From positions 186,001 to 250,000 of the forward strand of contig OZ017762.1 of the NCBI GenBank assembly GCA_963969365.1: DNA of 64,000 nt, written 5' to 3'. A program made the position numbers and the translations under genes. Each line of letters begins with the position of its first letter. The first letter of the stretch is position 1. The notes under the pieces were generated by a model. The model made no database searches. It saw nothing but the letters and a program-made list of their open reading frames with translations, and had not been told where the DNA came from. This DNA comes from Asterochloris sp. CNOR1. Its lineage: Eukaryota > Chlorophyta > Trebouxiophyceae > Trebouxiales > Trebouxiaceae. Shown in pieces: positions 1 to 11,200 of this stretch.

Positions 1-183
1 AGATTCTGAGACTGGTCCCCTGACACCAGGCCCTGTTAGGGCTCTTGCTGAGCATCCTGAAGATGCTGAGGTTGAGGAGTGTTCTAAGGATGAGGAGGCT
101 CCTGGGGATGAGGTGCCTTATGAGAATGAGGATCAGCTTGCTGCTGAGGCTCAGGCTCAGGCTGCTCAGGTTGCTGCTGCTGC

Positions 184-288
184 TCAGGCTGCTGAAGCTC
201 AGGCTGCTGAAGCTCAGGCTGCTGAAGCTCAGGCTGCTGAAGCTCAGGCTGCTGAAGCTCAGGCTGCTGAAGCTCAGGCTGCTGAAGC
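184..288 (+). repeat. 15-bp coding tandem repeat
   Basis: About seven near-perfect copies of a 15-bp unit (aggctgctgaagctc) encode a five-residue AAEAQ repeat. The minus strand of the same stretch gives a Leu-rich or Gln-rich shadow frame, which is an artefact of the repeat. Confidence 0.9.
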
Positions 289-998
289 TGTAGCGTCCGG
301 TGCTGCCTCACGATTGTCTGCAAAAGCAGACCTCTCAAAGGCAACCTCAGGGTTCCTAGCGGTCAGTGACCTGTAGTGCCTGAGGGCTTTCCCCTCCAAG
401 AAGGTAGAGGTCACTGGCACATACTGCACTGGGTCCAACAAGGCCATTTGCAAATATGCCAACATGGAATGCAAGAAGTCATGCACCTCATTGGCATCTT
501 TGACGGCACTGCCAGATTTTGCAGGCTTGGCAATCAGGTCTTGAGGCTGTTTGTCATTGACACGCCCACCTTTCAGGCCAGCTTAACCGAACACAAGCCA
601 GGGCTTGAGGCAAGTGAAGAGCAAGCAAGGCAATGCCAGACCTCAAGGAGATGGAGGGCTGGTAGAGGTGCAGCGCTGGTCTGGAGCGCTGGCTGATAGC
701 TGTGCTGTACTGGCTGTATTGCTGATAGACTTGAGAGCGATAGAGAGAGAGGATGGGGAACCTGGTTAGAGGTGAAGGCTTGGAAGTCCTGGGAGTCCCA
801 GAAGTGTCCAGAGTGAGAAGTAGTGCCCTTTTATAGTAGCTCTTAGTAGGGGCTGAAGCTAATGAGGCAGTTGGTACAGCAGAGCTTCCCAAGGAAGTTG
901 GATCAGTGCTCCATGCGGCTTGAATAGTCAAATAGGTTGACTAGTCAGATAGGTCATGAATGGCAGCTCTTATGAAGGGAGCATCCTGCAATGCTACA
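289..998 (-). mobile_element. 710-bp LTR-type insertion (solo LTR or small non-autonomous element)
   Basis: The element begins TGTAGC and ends GCTACA, an inverted terminal pair of the TG...CA kind used by LTR retrotransposons. It is flanked on both sides by GAAGC (284-288 and 999-1003), a 5-bp target-site duplication. It sits inside the repeat-coding exon, and the host frame is continuous when it is ignored. On the minus strand there is a TATA-like CTATAAAAGG (near 828-837) and, from about 580 down to 290, an open stretch with a gag-like look (FLEGKALRHYRSL). A gag-like segment would be unusual in a solo LTR, so a small gag-bearing non-autonomous element is an alternative. Confidence 0.75.
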
Positions 999-2060
999 GA
1001 AGCTCAGGCTGCTCCTGCTGCTGAGGCCCATGCTGAGGAGCAGCAGCAGCACAAGCCTGTGTTGACAGAGGCTGATCTGCTACCTGTACCTGCGGCTGCT
1101 CCTGTTGGTGCTGCTGCTGAGGTCAGTTGCCTGAGTGCATGTGGTGCATTGCTTTGTACAAAACAATACTGAGTCCCATTGCTACCTCTGCAATCTGACT
1201 ACAGAAGTGCAGCACAGAGCAGAATAGATGAGAGTGCTGTCAAGGAAAAGGCAGAGGCAAAAGATGCAAGGAAAGCTACCAAGCAGCAGGCTCCAGCAAG
1301 CATTGAAGAAATTGACAGGAGGAAGCTCAAGAGACTGAGACTTGTTGGCTGCTGACATGCATGTACACATGTATTCTCCTGCATTTCATGATCCGTATGA
1401 GTATGGAGGCGAATCACGGCCATACAAATTTCCAGGTTTTGATGTGGACGTGACTCAGCTCTTTTGGCAAAATCACGGACGGGACTTCTAGGCAAATCCT
1501 GGCTACTCATGATTGGCTTTCCATTACAGATCACAGGCAAATCTGCTACTGGATGATTTCAGGGTCAGGTGAAGCCAACACAGGCAATCAGCCTACGTGG
1601 AGAGCATGTCCACTGAGATGTGCCTACTTGATTTTGTCATGTTGAGACACACTTTTGAAGCCAGCGTGTCCCGCAGTTGCAGGCATTTATTGAAGAACAA
1701 CAAGCCAAAGTCACTCCCGTGCGGCATGCTTACCTGACTTGGAAGGCCACCCGTTGTTGCTGATGATAGGATGCAAACAACTTTCCATGCAGGAGACACA
1801 TCTGTAAAGGTTGGTGCACCTACATTGAGGATCCAATTGTAAGTAAGAGTGGCTGATGCAGGGTCGAGCTGGGCAGTCCAGTCACAAGCTCAAGCAGTGC
1901 GGGACTGTTGCGGTCATGCAACAGCCCTTGTCATGCGTCCACTGAGCTTCACAGACTGATCAGCACTGCTCAACACAGGTCAGGGACTTGACAAATCAAG
2001 TGAATGTTGCTAGAAATCTGAAAATATTGCAATGGACAATGTCAGAGAGAGGCAGCTGAG

Positions 2061-2799
2061 TCATCCCCCACCTGGAGGCTGAGCAGAGGCCCCTCTGGGC
2101 GCCGGGTCTGAGCCTGCCCCTGCGAGCAAGCAGCACCACCTCAGGCAGGTCGCTAGTGTCTCAGTGTCTAAGGCGGGGCTCATGTCCACCTGCAAAGCAC
2201 TGCCGGTCAGAGCCAGACATCCATGCATAAAATCGTATTCTAACACACTGGGGGCAATACTGTTATGGATAAGTATAAGACGTGTCATGCAGCTGAAGGT
2301 AAAAGCAATGACGACCAGAGCCAGACATGATTGACACAGCGCAGACTGCTCCCCCGCCATAGGTTCAGAATCTCCTCATGATTTTTGAGCGCCGTGAGAC
2401 GGGCTGACTGGAACAATAGTTGCTCAACTTGCAGCACAATCGTGCACCCCTGATGCAATGAAGAGAGCGAGTGCAGATGCCCCCTGCATGCCCAGACTTT
2501 GGGGCCTCCAGGCAGCAGCCCTGGTATCAGGCCCATGGACAGCGTCCCCCACAAGGTGCACCACCTGCTACATGACATGCAGGTCACTCCTTGCAGCCCT
2601 GGTCGGGATGCTCACCTCCAGCCACCTGTTGCCTAGAGTTTTGAAAGCTTTGTAGCCTCTCCTCTGCCCGCTCCCATATTAGCTGCGATTTTGGACTGAG
2701 TCGTTGGACTGAGTCTGCCTCAGCCCTCCACTCTTGCTTGGCCTTAACCACATCTGCAACCAGCTGGGCCTCACAATCCATGCCTCCAGCCACCAGCAT
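2061..2799 (-). CDS. Hypothetical minus-strand gene, structure uncertain
   Basis: Not recognised. A first exon could run from ATG at 2799 down to 2616, where a good donor (GAG followed by GTGAGC on the minus strand) occurs; it encodes a charged, helix-like segment rich in Glu, Gln, Arg and Lys. A last exon could start after TTTGCAG near 2190 and end at TGA at 2061. A middle exon near 2450-2570 is possible. The motif ggtggctggagg occurs both at the start and at the donor of the first exon, and the sequence gtctggctctg occurs twice before the last exon, the same junction-copy pattern seen in the well-supported genes. No conserved domain seen. Confidence 0.25.
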
Positions 2800-2944
2800 C
2801 AATGCGCAATCATGTCGCGCTTACTCACGCTGTCGTTGGCTGCACCTGGCGAAGGGCACATGTCATGAAGCATGAAACAGGAGGCAGGACACATGGGACC
2901 CAGCGTCCAGATAGGCCACCGTGTGCTGGAGCAAACTCAGTGCA

Positions 2945-4035
2945 GTCAGCCTGACCAGTGCATTCAGATCGACCAGTGCTGTCAGACTGTTCAGTGCAAT
3001 CAGACTGTTCAGTGCAGACAGATCGATCAGGGCTGTCAGACTAATCGGGCTCTGGAATATGTGTAAGTGCTGTCACTGTGAATGACATGCAGACATTGTT
3101 GAGACTGCTCGGTCAGTGGATTGCTGAACCAAGACGCTTTGAGATATCTCACAGAGCTGCCTCAAAAGTTGCTGAGGCCCTCAGCATCCATGGTAGCTGT
3201 GACAGAGCAGCCCCATATGGTGTAGGCCTCTACTCACTGTGAGGAACGCAGCAGGAGACCTGACGGCCTGCTCCTGCACGATAATGCTGCTGTGGAGCTG
3301 CTGGCCTGGTCAGCTACTGGAGGAGCGCCGCTGCCTGCAATACAGTGCACATTGCATGCCCCAAGAGCTTAGGGCTTCCAGGCGGTAGCAGAGGCACAGT
3401 GTCTGGTGACATGAGGGCTTCTCCACAAGCAGCAGGTGCCTGCTCTGAAGGCACACACATGAAGCACCAGTCAGGTGCTCCACCTTCTCTTAGAAAGCGT
3501 CGAAACTAACCTTCAGTATGACAATGCACGCTGTCTGAGACTGGAGAAAGTGTGCGTGGTTGACTTGAATTTGGAGTTCCTGGCTATATGAGCTTGGTGC
3601 CCGCCTTTAGCAGCATTCAAGGGTCCAACCCTGCAGGGGCCGCCTGATCCTGGCCAGGTTTTGGGAGCTCAAAGCTCTGGCGGCATGCAGCTTGTCCTGT
3701 ACTGCAGGAGCTGATCAGTAGTCAAAGCCAGCAGCACCACCTAGGCATTGTTGTGCAGGGGTAGGGCGTCAGGTCTCCCGCGCTGTTCCTCACACGTGAG
3801 TGGAGGTTTGCACCATATGTGGCTGCTTTGTCACAGCCACTTGAGAAGCTGAGGGCCTCAGGTACTTGTTGAAGCAGTTCTATGAGACATCACAGGTTGT
3901 TTTGGTCCTGTCCAATGTCAACATCGCATGCACAACTTACAGAGTATGCCCCTGCTTCAGAGCCCAAACAATCTGACAGCACTGGTTGATCTGACTGCAC
4001 TGATCACTGTGACAGCACTGACCAATGGGAATGCA
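2945..4035. mobile_element. Foldback element with ~450-bp inverted arms
   Basis: The left arm (about 2945-3400) and the reverse complement of the right arm (about 3640-4035) align in the same order over most of their length, for example gagacctgac, catatggtg, gggctctg and gaggccctcag occur in both. The spacer is about 240 bp. The outer part of each arm is made of short direct repeats around cagtgctgtcagact, which is how classical Foldback elements are built. I see no intact transposase. A possible target duplication was not identified, so the exact ends are uncertain. Confidence 0.7.
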
Positions 4036-4636
4036 CTGATGTGCTGCCAGTGGGCCTGCTCAGGCTCCTGTTCAGGCTGATGAGGAGCCTCCCCCTTCTG
4101 AGGATGATGACATGGCTCCTGATGCTCCTGCTGAGACTCTTGTTGCTGCCTCTGCTGAGGCCCCAAAGCAGCCTGCTGGTCCCGCTGCTGAACCAGCTGT
4201 TGGTGCTGCTGCCTCTGTCCTGTGCAGCCTGTTGCTGCCTGCTGAGCCTCTTGTGGAGCCTGCTGCTGCCTCCAAAGCCTCCTAAGGTGGGCTGCTGACT
4301 GCATGTGCTGCAACTCACTGCAGCATATGCTGAATCCATTTCCTGCTGCAGTGCACCAAGTTTGACATCATGCCTGCTGCTCAGAAGAAGGTTGCCAAAA
4401 AGTTGGCCAAGAGAAAGAGGACCCCGGAAGAACAGAAGGCACATGACAAGAAAAGCTCAAGATCCCCCCCTCCCCTAGCTGATCTCTCCCTGCTCATTCT
4501 TATCCCCCATGGGGTGCTTGAGCCTGAAGCCAGCAGACTCCCCCAAAGGCAGCAGGACTGGACTGGTGTTTCGCCTGACACATGCAGTCACGATACAGTG
4601 GCAGCATCACTTCCAACGATTCCCAACGATTTCTAG
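4036..4636 (+). CDS. Ala/Pro-rich acidic reading frame plus Lys/Arg-rich segment, possible relative of the gene at 2-1355
   Basis: Not recognised. Frame 1 of this stretch is open from about 4038 to a TAA at 4285-4287 and is rich in Ala, Pro, Glu and Asp. Its end (gttggtgctgctgc) matches the end of the 1004-1121 exon, so the two may be paralogous pieces. A second segment after CTGCAG at about 4350 contains a basic run (KKVAKKLAKRKR at about 4385-4420) and ends at 4636. The basic run resembles a nuclear localisation signal. How the segments join, and whether this is a live gene, cannot be decided; the foldback element lies directly upstream. Confidence 0.3.
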
Positions 4637-5299
4637 CTAAGTCCAACGGGAGTCCAAATGGGCTTGGTGCCCGGCTTGAGCGAAATTCGTAGGTTTAACC
4701 CGATATGAGCGGTGGGATTCTGGCGAATATAAGGGAACTCAGGTGGATGCGTACGTCTCATGCCATAATGCTTCGCGGCAGCAGTCAATGTCCCTCATAG
4801 GAGTTGCTGTATTGCGGCAGTCATGCTTCAGGCCTCCCTCCTGATGCAGCCTGCTGAGCCTTTGCCGGAGCTCCCTTTCGCTGCACACCATAGTGGTCCA
4901 TGGTTCAGTCCTCACAGCTCCACCTGAACACTACACTTGCCTAACATTTGCCTCATTTGCCGCAAACTAGGATTGCCGCAATCATAATCTGCTTGATCTT
5001 CGCTTGCAGTGTCCCCTGATCATTTGTCAGATCAGCTGTGAACATCAACCCTGTTGCATGTGGGAAAGAGCAGTATTCTTTTTGGCAGGGGAGGTGCTGT
5101 CACAGCTTACAGGCCGGATGAGGTCTGCATTGAGTGTCCAGAAGAGCGAGTTCGTCTGCTACTTTTACCTTAGAAATTAGAAGGGCTCACTGTAAAATAG
5201 CCCAGCTTATGCTGCAAGTTCATGCAAGCTGAAAGATCTCGCAAACGGGCCATTAGTGACATCTCGGATCTCCAGCCCGCACAGCATCCCCACAAGAAA
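4637..5299. promoter_or_regulatory. Upstream region of UBA1; no gene seen
   Basis: No convincing reading frame. An AT-richer word, gaatataagg, lies at 4724-4733 but is about 570 bp from the UBA1 start, so it cannot be called its TATA box. The phrase cttggtgcccg at about 4670 also occurs at 3593 inside the foldback element, suggesting a shared repeat. Confidence 0.3.
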
Positions 5300-8200
5300 A
5301 TGGCTGTGGCGATGGACACCTCGGGCACTGATGGGTAAGCTGCAGCAGCAGCTTGCCACCAGATCAGACATCTATTGGCTGCTGCACTGCTGAGCAGGCA
5401 GCTGCATATGTTGCTGTGGAGCTGCCATGCACGCTGCTGATGCTCGCTGCATCGGCACTGCCAGGCAGCAGACAGACTGGCACACATGCACTGCACCAGC
5501 CTGAGCACTTGTCAGCTCGCACCAGACTCAGGTGATATGCTGCGCTCCGTGCACAATGATTTGTCGTGCGTCATGACCACATCAGAGCAGCTGCGCATGA
5601 GGACACCAGCTCAGGGCTGCAGGCAGCAGCTGGCACTCTCTGTTTGCCACCAGAGATGCCATTGGAAGAGCACAAGGCTGCTGTGCTATGCTGCAGGCCG
5701 CATGCAACTGTCCTGTGTTGCCGCAGCAGCAGCAGGCTACTTGCCAGCTCTGAGAGTACACAGTGTCGCTGTCTCCTGCAGGCCCTTGCACCATCTGACA
5801 GCAGCAGGCCACTGGCCAGATCCAAGCTTAGACAGTGCTGTGCTGGTGTCCCACGCAACTGCAGCTGGCTGCCTGTCAAATCTCAGCTTACATTGCTTGC
5901 TGTCACATGCAGGCCCATGCAGCAGCTGGATGAGGACCTTCACAGCAGGCAGCTAGCAGTATATGGCAGGGACACCATGCAGCGCCTGCAGCAGGCGTCA
6001 GTGCTGGTCATTGGAGCTCGTGGCCTTGGCATCGAGATCTGTGAGCCCCATGTGGAACAAGAGCTTTGAGGCAGCAGCCTCTGCAAGAGCTTCCAGCAAT
6101 ATTCTGCCCGACTTCTGTGTAAAGGACTTGCCACTGAAGGAGCCAGAAGCCAGCATGGCCGTTCCCCCTGGCTGCCTGTTTCTTTGCTATGTTGCTGCTT
6201 TCCTGGACCCAGACTCAGGGCTGGCCTACGTCAGCCATTACAGTGCCCTGGTTGTCACATGGCAGCCTGTTGTGGCTGGCATCTTCAGCTGGCCAGGGTG
6301 AGAGCCAGGGGCAATGGCTGCAACCAGCCAGCAGATGCACGTGCATGCACTCAGCTAGCAGGTACACGCCTTGCTGGAGCCCCTTGCATGCTGCCGTGGA
6401 GTAATGTATGCATTGCTAATGCTTCTTGTTCCTGGTCTGTCCTGCAGCCAAGAATGTGGTCCTTGCTGGCGTGAGGTCGCTGACCCTGCACGACGACCAG
6501 CCAGTTACGTGGGCAGACCTGAGCGCTCAGTTCGACCTGACAGAGGCCAACCTGGGGCAGAACCGGGCAGAGGCCTCCAAGAGCCACCTGCAGGAGCTGA
6601 ACACAGCTGTGGCCGTGACTGCTTCTCAGGAGCCGCTGACGGAGGCCGTCCTCAGCCATTTCCAGGCACAGCTTCTGCTCATGCAGGCTGTGGGCCTGCT
6701 GCCTTCAACTGCATTGGCTGGGCAGACGCTGCCTAGCTTGAGTAGCATGTGGTGGATGGTTTGGAGGGTCATAGGCTGCTTGCTTTTCCAGTGTTCATGT
6801 ACTCACCACAAGTGCATGGTCATTCATTGAGGTGCGGCCTTGCTGACTGGGTAATCTGGGAAGCAGCAACTGCTGCACAGCTGTGGGTTGCTGCACAAAC
6901 GCAATGCAGAATGCAAGCAGAGTGGCGCCTGGCCCTCTCTTGGCCAGCCGTGTGAATGCACTGCGCCTGGATGTGGTGGTGTGCATGCCACAGCTGGCAC
7001 TGAACAAAGCCGAGCCATCAGGGTTGCTCAATGCGCAAAGGCTGTCATCCCTTCACAAATGTGGGCCTTGCTGCAGGTGGTAGTGTGCACAGAGCTGGCC
7101 CTGAACAAGGCTGTGGACATTGATGACTTCTGCCACCGCAATGCGATTGGCTTCATCAAGGCAGACACATACGGCGTCTTTGCCCAGGTCTTCTGCGACT
7201 TTGGGGATGACTTTATAGTTCACGATGTCAATGGTGAGCCAGCAGCACGGCGTGCTTGGGCCCAGCCCTGCAAGGTGCTGCTGTGCTGCTGCCCCACTTG
7301 TCTGGGCAATAAATAAGCACGCAGTGTTCAGTCAGTGGCCTGGTGCTCTTCAGGCTGCCAGACAGCTTGGCAGCCACAACCAGGCGCTGAGCAGGCACAC
7401 ATATGCTGCAGCACCTCCCTGACTCAGTCGCCAGTGGCCGCCTAGCAGTCTGCACTTCCTGTGAATTGCTCCTTCATGTGCATGCTGATGGTGTTGAAAG
7501 CTGAGATGGCGCCTTGCAATGGTGCAGGGGAGCAGCCCACAACTGCCATCATTGCTTCCATCACGCCTGGCAACCCCACGCTGGTGACGTGTGTAGACGA
7601 TGAGAGGCTGGAGCTTGAGGTGGGCATGCTGACCCATTTCAAATATTCAGTATGTTGGGTCAAGAGCTATTGACGGTGACTCGGCGGGGAGCATGCCCTG
7701 AAGTTGCAGTTGAGGAGCAGGCTGGCAGAATAGTCTCTCCGCTCTTGAGCTGGGTGTCATGCTGCTCAAGTCCCTACTGGCCTTGCTCACGTCCTTCTGT
7801 TTCCTGGCTGTGGCTGCCTTTTGGGCAGCTCTGTGGCCTTCCCGTTCACGTGATGTCTGAAAGTGCATCTCACATGTTCCAGGTCCTTGGGCATAGTGCT
7901 TTGCAGTCACCTTTGCTGCTGGTCCGGTGGCCATGAGTTGGGACGTGATTTTTTATCAGAGTTATGCAGCAGCCTGGCTGGCTGCGTTGCTCCTATGCTG
8001 CATTGCTGGCTGCAGCAGTCTCCAATTCACCTCAGAAGCTGGAGCATTCCACAAAATTTGCGGACCTTTTGTTGAGTTGAGGCGTGCGGGTCTGGCTTGC
8101 AGGCAAGACAAGGTCTGAGTGTGTGCACAGCCCCAAACCTGGAGGGTCCATGGCAGAGGACAGCTCTACATGCTGTCCCAAGCGCTGCAGTCTCATAATG

Positions 8201-11200
8201 TTGAAAACATCTGTGTACAGATTTGATCCTATGATGATATGAGCCTGCTTCAGCTGAGCGTGGCTCAGGGTGGCGCGCAGGAAGACATGCTTTCCTGCTG
8301 CAGGATGGAATGTTTGTCACCTTCAGCGAGGTGGAGGGCATGGCAGAGCTGAATGATGGCAAGCCTCGTAAAGTGCAGAATGTCAAGGTAGGAGCACTGC
8401 TGCACACTTTGAAAGTGATGCATGCTGAAGGGGGCTGCCAGCAGGAACAGCTGCTTGTCAGCTTGCGAGCGGAGACCACGCTGAAGGTTTCATGAGGCTC
8501 TGCATGATGTGTCTCTGATTTGCGGGCGTTTATAAGGTTTTGTGTGAGAGTGTGAACAAACGGCATCCTTCCACATGCAGGGCGATAAGGTGCTCTAATG
8601 TGTGGGCCTTGCAGGGCTTACCACTTCATTTCCAAGGCCACAGCGCTCAGCTTTGAAGCTTGCAACAGGGGCAGCACTGTGCAGAGGCCAACCCCCAAAT
8701 GGCTTCATCTTGCTTTGTCTCTTATGCAGCTTGAGTCTCACTCCTTCAGAACTGATGCCGACACCACCAGCTATGAGCCTGACAACAGAGGCAGAGTTGT
8801 GGCAGACAGCAAGCACCCCAGGCAGCTGACTCTTTGCTTTGATGTGTGCTGCAGGTCAAGGCCCACTCCTTTGAAATTGATGCTGACACCACCAGCTACG
8901 ACCCTTACAGGAGGGGCGGCATTGTGGCAGAGGCCAAGCAGCCCAAGAAGATCAACTTTAAGCCGCTGCGCGATGCACTGGCAGACCCTGGTGAATTCTT
9001 GTTCAGTGACTTTTCCAAGCTGGAGCGCTCAGCCACGCTGCACGTGGCGTTCCAGGCGTTGGAGGCCTTCAGGGTGAGCTTTGCAGGGTCAAGCTCTGTG
9101 TGGCAAATTTTGGCTGCCTGAAAGTCGGTGCTGTTTGGTGGCCAGTTCTGCCAGCCAGAGCTGTCTGCCTGTAAACTCACAAGGCCTTCCAGGCTGTTGG
9201 GTTTGAGGGTCAGCTTTGTGGGGTTTATCTTTTGGGCTATGAATGACCTCTGTAGGATTCTGGGATGGAAACGCTTTATCCTCAAGCTAGAGCACCCAGC
9301 TAGGCTACATGTTCCCGATTAGGGGGGCTGGTAGGATCACTGTGCCAGCTCGCTCCCTCTAGGCAGCCATGCTGCGGGTGGTGTTTGAAGCTCTGGAGGC
9401 TTGCAGGCCGATCTTTGCTGTATTCCTTCTCGCTGCGCGCCAGCAAGCTCACGACAAGCAACGTGCAAGACAAGCAGGCAGCCTGTCCCAGCACCACAAT
9501 GCTCAGGACACAGCCTCAAGGGTGGCACACCAGCAGCTGCCCCTTTGATTTGATTCAAATTTGAGATACTGACTGCCCTGCAGGCCAAGGCTCGTCACTC
9601 TCAACGTGAGAAGGCAGCTGCCATGGTGGCTCACCAGCAGCCCCATTTTTGGATTGCTCGCACAGCTCAGTGTTGTACCCATGTCCCTGCAGAACAAGCA
9701 TGGGCGCCTGCCGCGGCCACACAATGCTGAAGAGGCAGCAGCCCTCTTGTCAGTAGCCAAGGAGCTGGCTCAGCAGGCCTCTGTGCAGCTGGAGGAGCCG
9801 GTGGTGGAGCAACTGGCCTACACAGCCGCTGGCCACCTGAACCCCATGGCGGCCATGATGGGTGGTATTGTGGGCCAGGTAGGCAAGTTGCCTGCACATG
9901 CGACTAGAGAGCCTTCATCAGCAAAGTTGAGCGCTTGCCTGGGAGCAGTTATAGCTAAAGAATGCGCGCAGCTTGCACGAGAGACACACAGCTAGGCCGC
10001 ATGGGTTACATGAGTTTGCGTTACACAAGGCAGCATCAATCTCTGGATCGGCTGCATGATACCCTGCAAACTCCTGCAGACACCTCATTGGTCTCCATGC
10101 GGCTGCAGGAAGTGATGAAGGCTGTCAGTGGGAAGTTCCACCCCATCCATCAGTGGTTCTACTTTGACTCAGCGGAGTCGCTGCCTGAGATCAAGCCAGG
10201 GTCTCTGGATGTCGCACCCAGGGTAAGTATATGACTTTCTCAACCAGTGTGAGCATTGCAGAGAGTTGCTGCCTGGGGCCATGCCTGGGTTTTTTCCTGG
10301 AAGCACCCAGATTGACCAGGAAGGATCGGTGATTCAAATCCAGTGTGAGCCTTGCACAAATCCACTGCTTGGAGCCAAGCAATGCTTTCCAAAAACTGCA
10401 CACAGAGTTGGCATGGCAGCCCCTTGTCAGCTGATTGGCCACTGCCAGCTGACAAGTTTGGATGCTAAGCCTTGGTTCCTGGGAGTTTGTCAGACTTGGG
10501 CCACTACTTGGCAGGGGGCCCTCTCTTGAGAACATTGCAGACAGTTGCCAGCCTTCTGCCCAGGAGCGCCCATCGTTTGCGATTATTCCCCCCGCAAACA
10601 GAGGTGCAAGGTGCTGTGCAGGACAGTACTGCTGCTGCACAGCTGTGCTTAGTCAAGTGCCCTGCTGGGCAGCAGAGCAGCCGGTGTCACAGCCACAGGT
10701 GGCACTGTGGGCTGGCTGCAAGTGGCAGACCTCATAAGGTGTTCCTGTGTGAGGCATTACTGTTGCTGCGCGTCTGTGCTCAGTTGCTGCCCTGCTGTGC
10801 TGCGGAACAGCCGCTGTGACGACCAGGCTGAGGCTGGGGCCTGCCCCTGCAAAGACCTCATGGGGTTCCCGTGTAGAGATTCACTGCTGCTGCACATTAT
10901 GATTCAATAGACAGCTTCATACTTTGCTGCAGAACATCCGGTATGACGGTCAGGCTGGCGTCGTGGGCTGGCAGCTGCAGCAGCAGCTTGCAGACCTCAA
11001 GGTGTTCCTGGTAGGGGCAGGCGCTCTGGGCTGCGAGTTCCTCAAGAACTTTGCGCTGATGGGCATTGGCACGGGGCCCAAGGGGCAGGTGAGGCTCTGT
11101 GAAACCTGGGCAGCTTGTGGCTTCTGGGCTCTGCTTGAGGCAGCTAGGTAGGCGTGGCGCACATGAGCTTTGAGGTTGACACGGGGTTTGGCTGACAACA

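Larger units (their letters stand above)
2..1355 (+). pseudogene. Ala/Glu/Gln-rich repeat protein, 3' part, interrupted by a mobile element
   Basis: I do not recognise a family. Reading is open from base 2 (5' end outside the window) through an acidic stretch and then a run of AAEAQ-type repeats to 288. There a 710-bp element is inserted. After the element and one target-site copy the same frame resumes at 1004 and runs to 1121, where a donor GTCAGT follows. An acceptor at 1216-1217 keeps phase into a Lys/Arg-rich segment (1218-1355) ending in TGA. Exon pieces: 2-288, 1004-1121, 1218-1355. The acidic, Ala-rich middle and basic tail suggest a disordered, perhaps nuclear, protein; that is inference. 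As the sequence stands the insertion adds a stop codon (about 374-376), so this allele is probably broken unless the element is spliced out. The 1121/1218 intron is a weak call. Confidence 0.5.

Noticed and set aside
45-344. Leu-rich plus-strand frame and Gln/Pro-rich minus-strand frame
   Set aside because: They are out-of-frame readings of the 15-bp repeat that encodes AAEAQ in the supported frame.
2939-3060. CRISPR-like array
   Set aside because: Units are irregular, about 15-20 bp, without unique spacers of constant length, and the same array recurs inverted at 3965-4035.
2880-3066. Gln/Cys-rich plus-strand frame
   Set aside because: It is a translation of the short direct repeats in the left arm of the foldback element.
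8731-8830. Exon copies as genuine alternative exons of UBA1
   Set aside because: The E1 fold leaves no room for a second version of this segment and downstream phase would need another donor; treated as decayed copies unless RNA shows otherwise.
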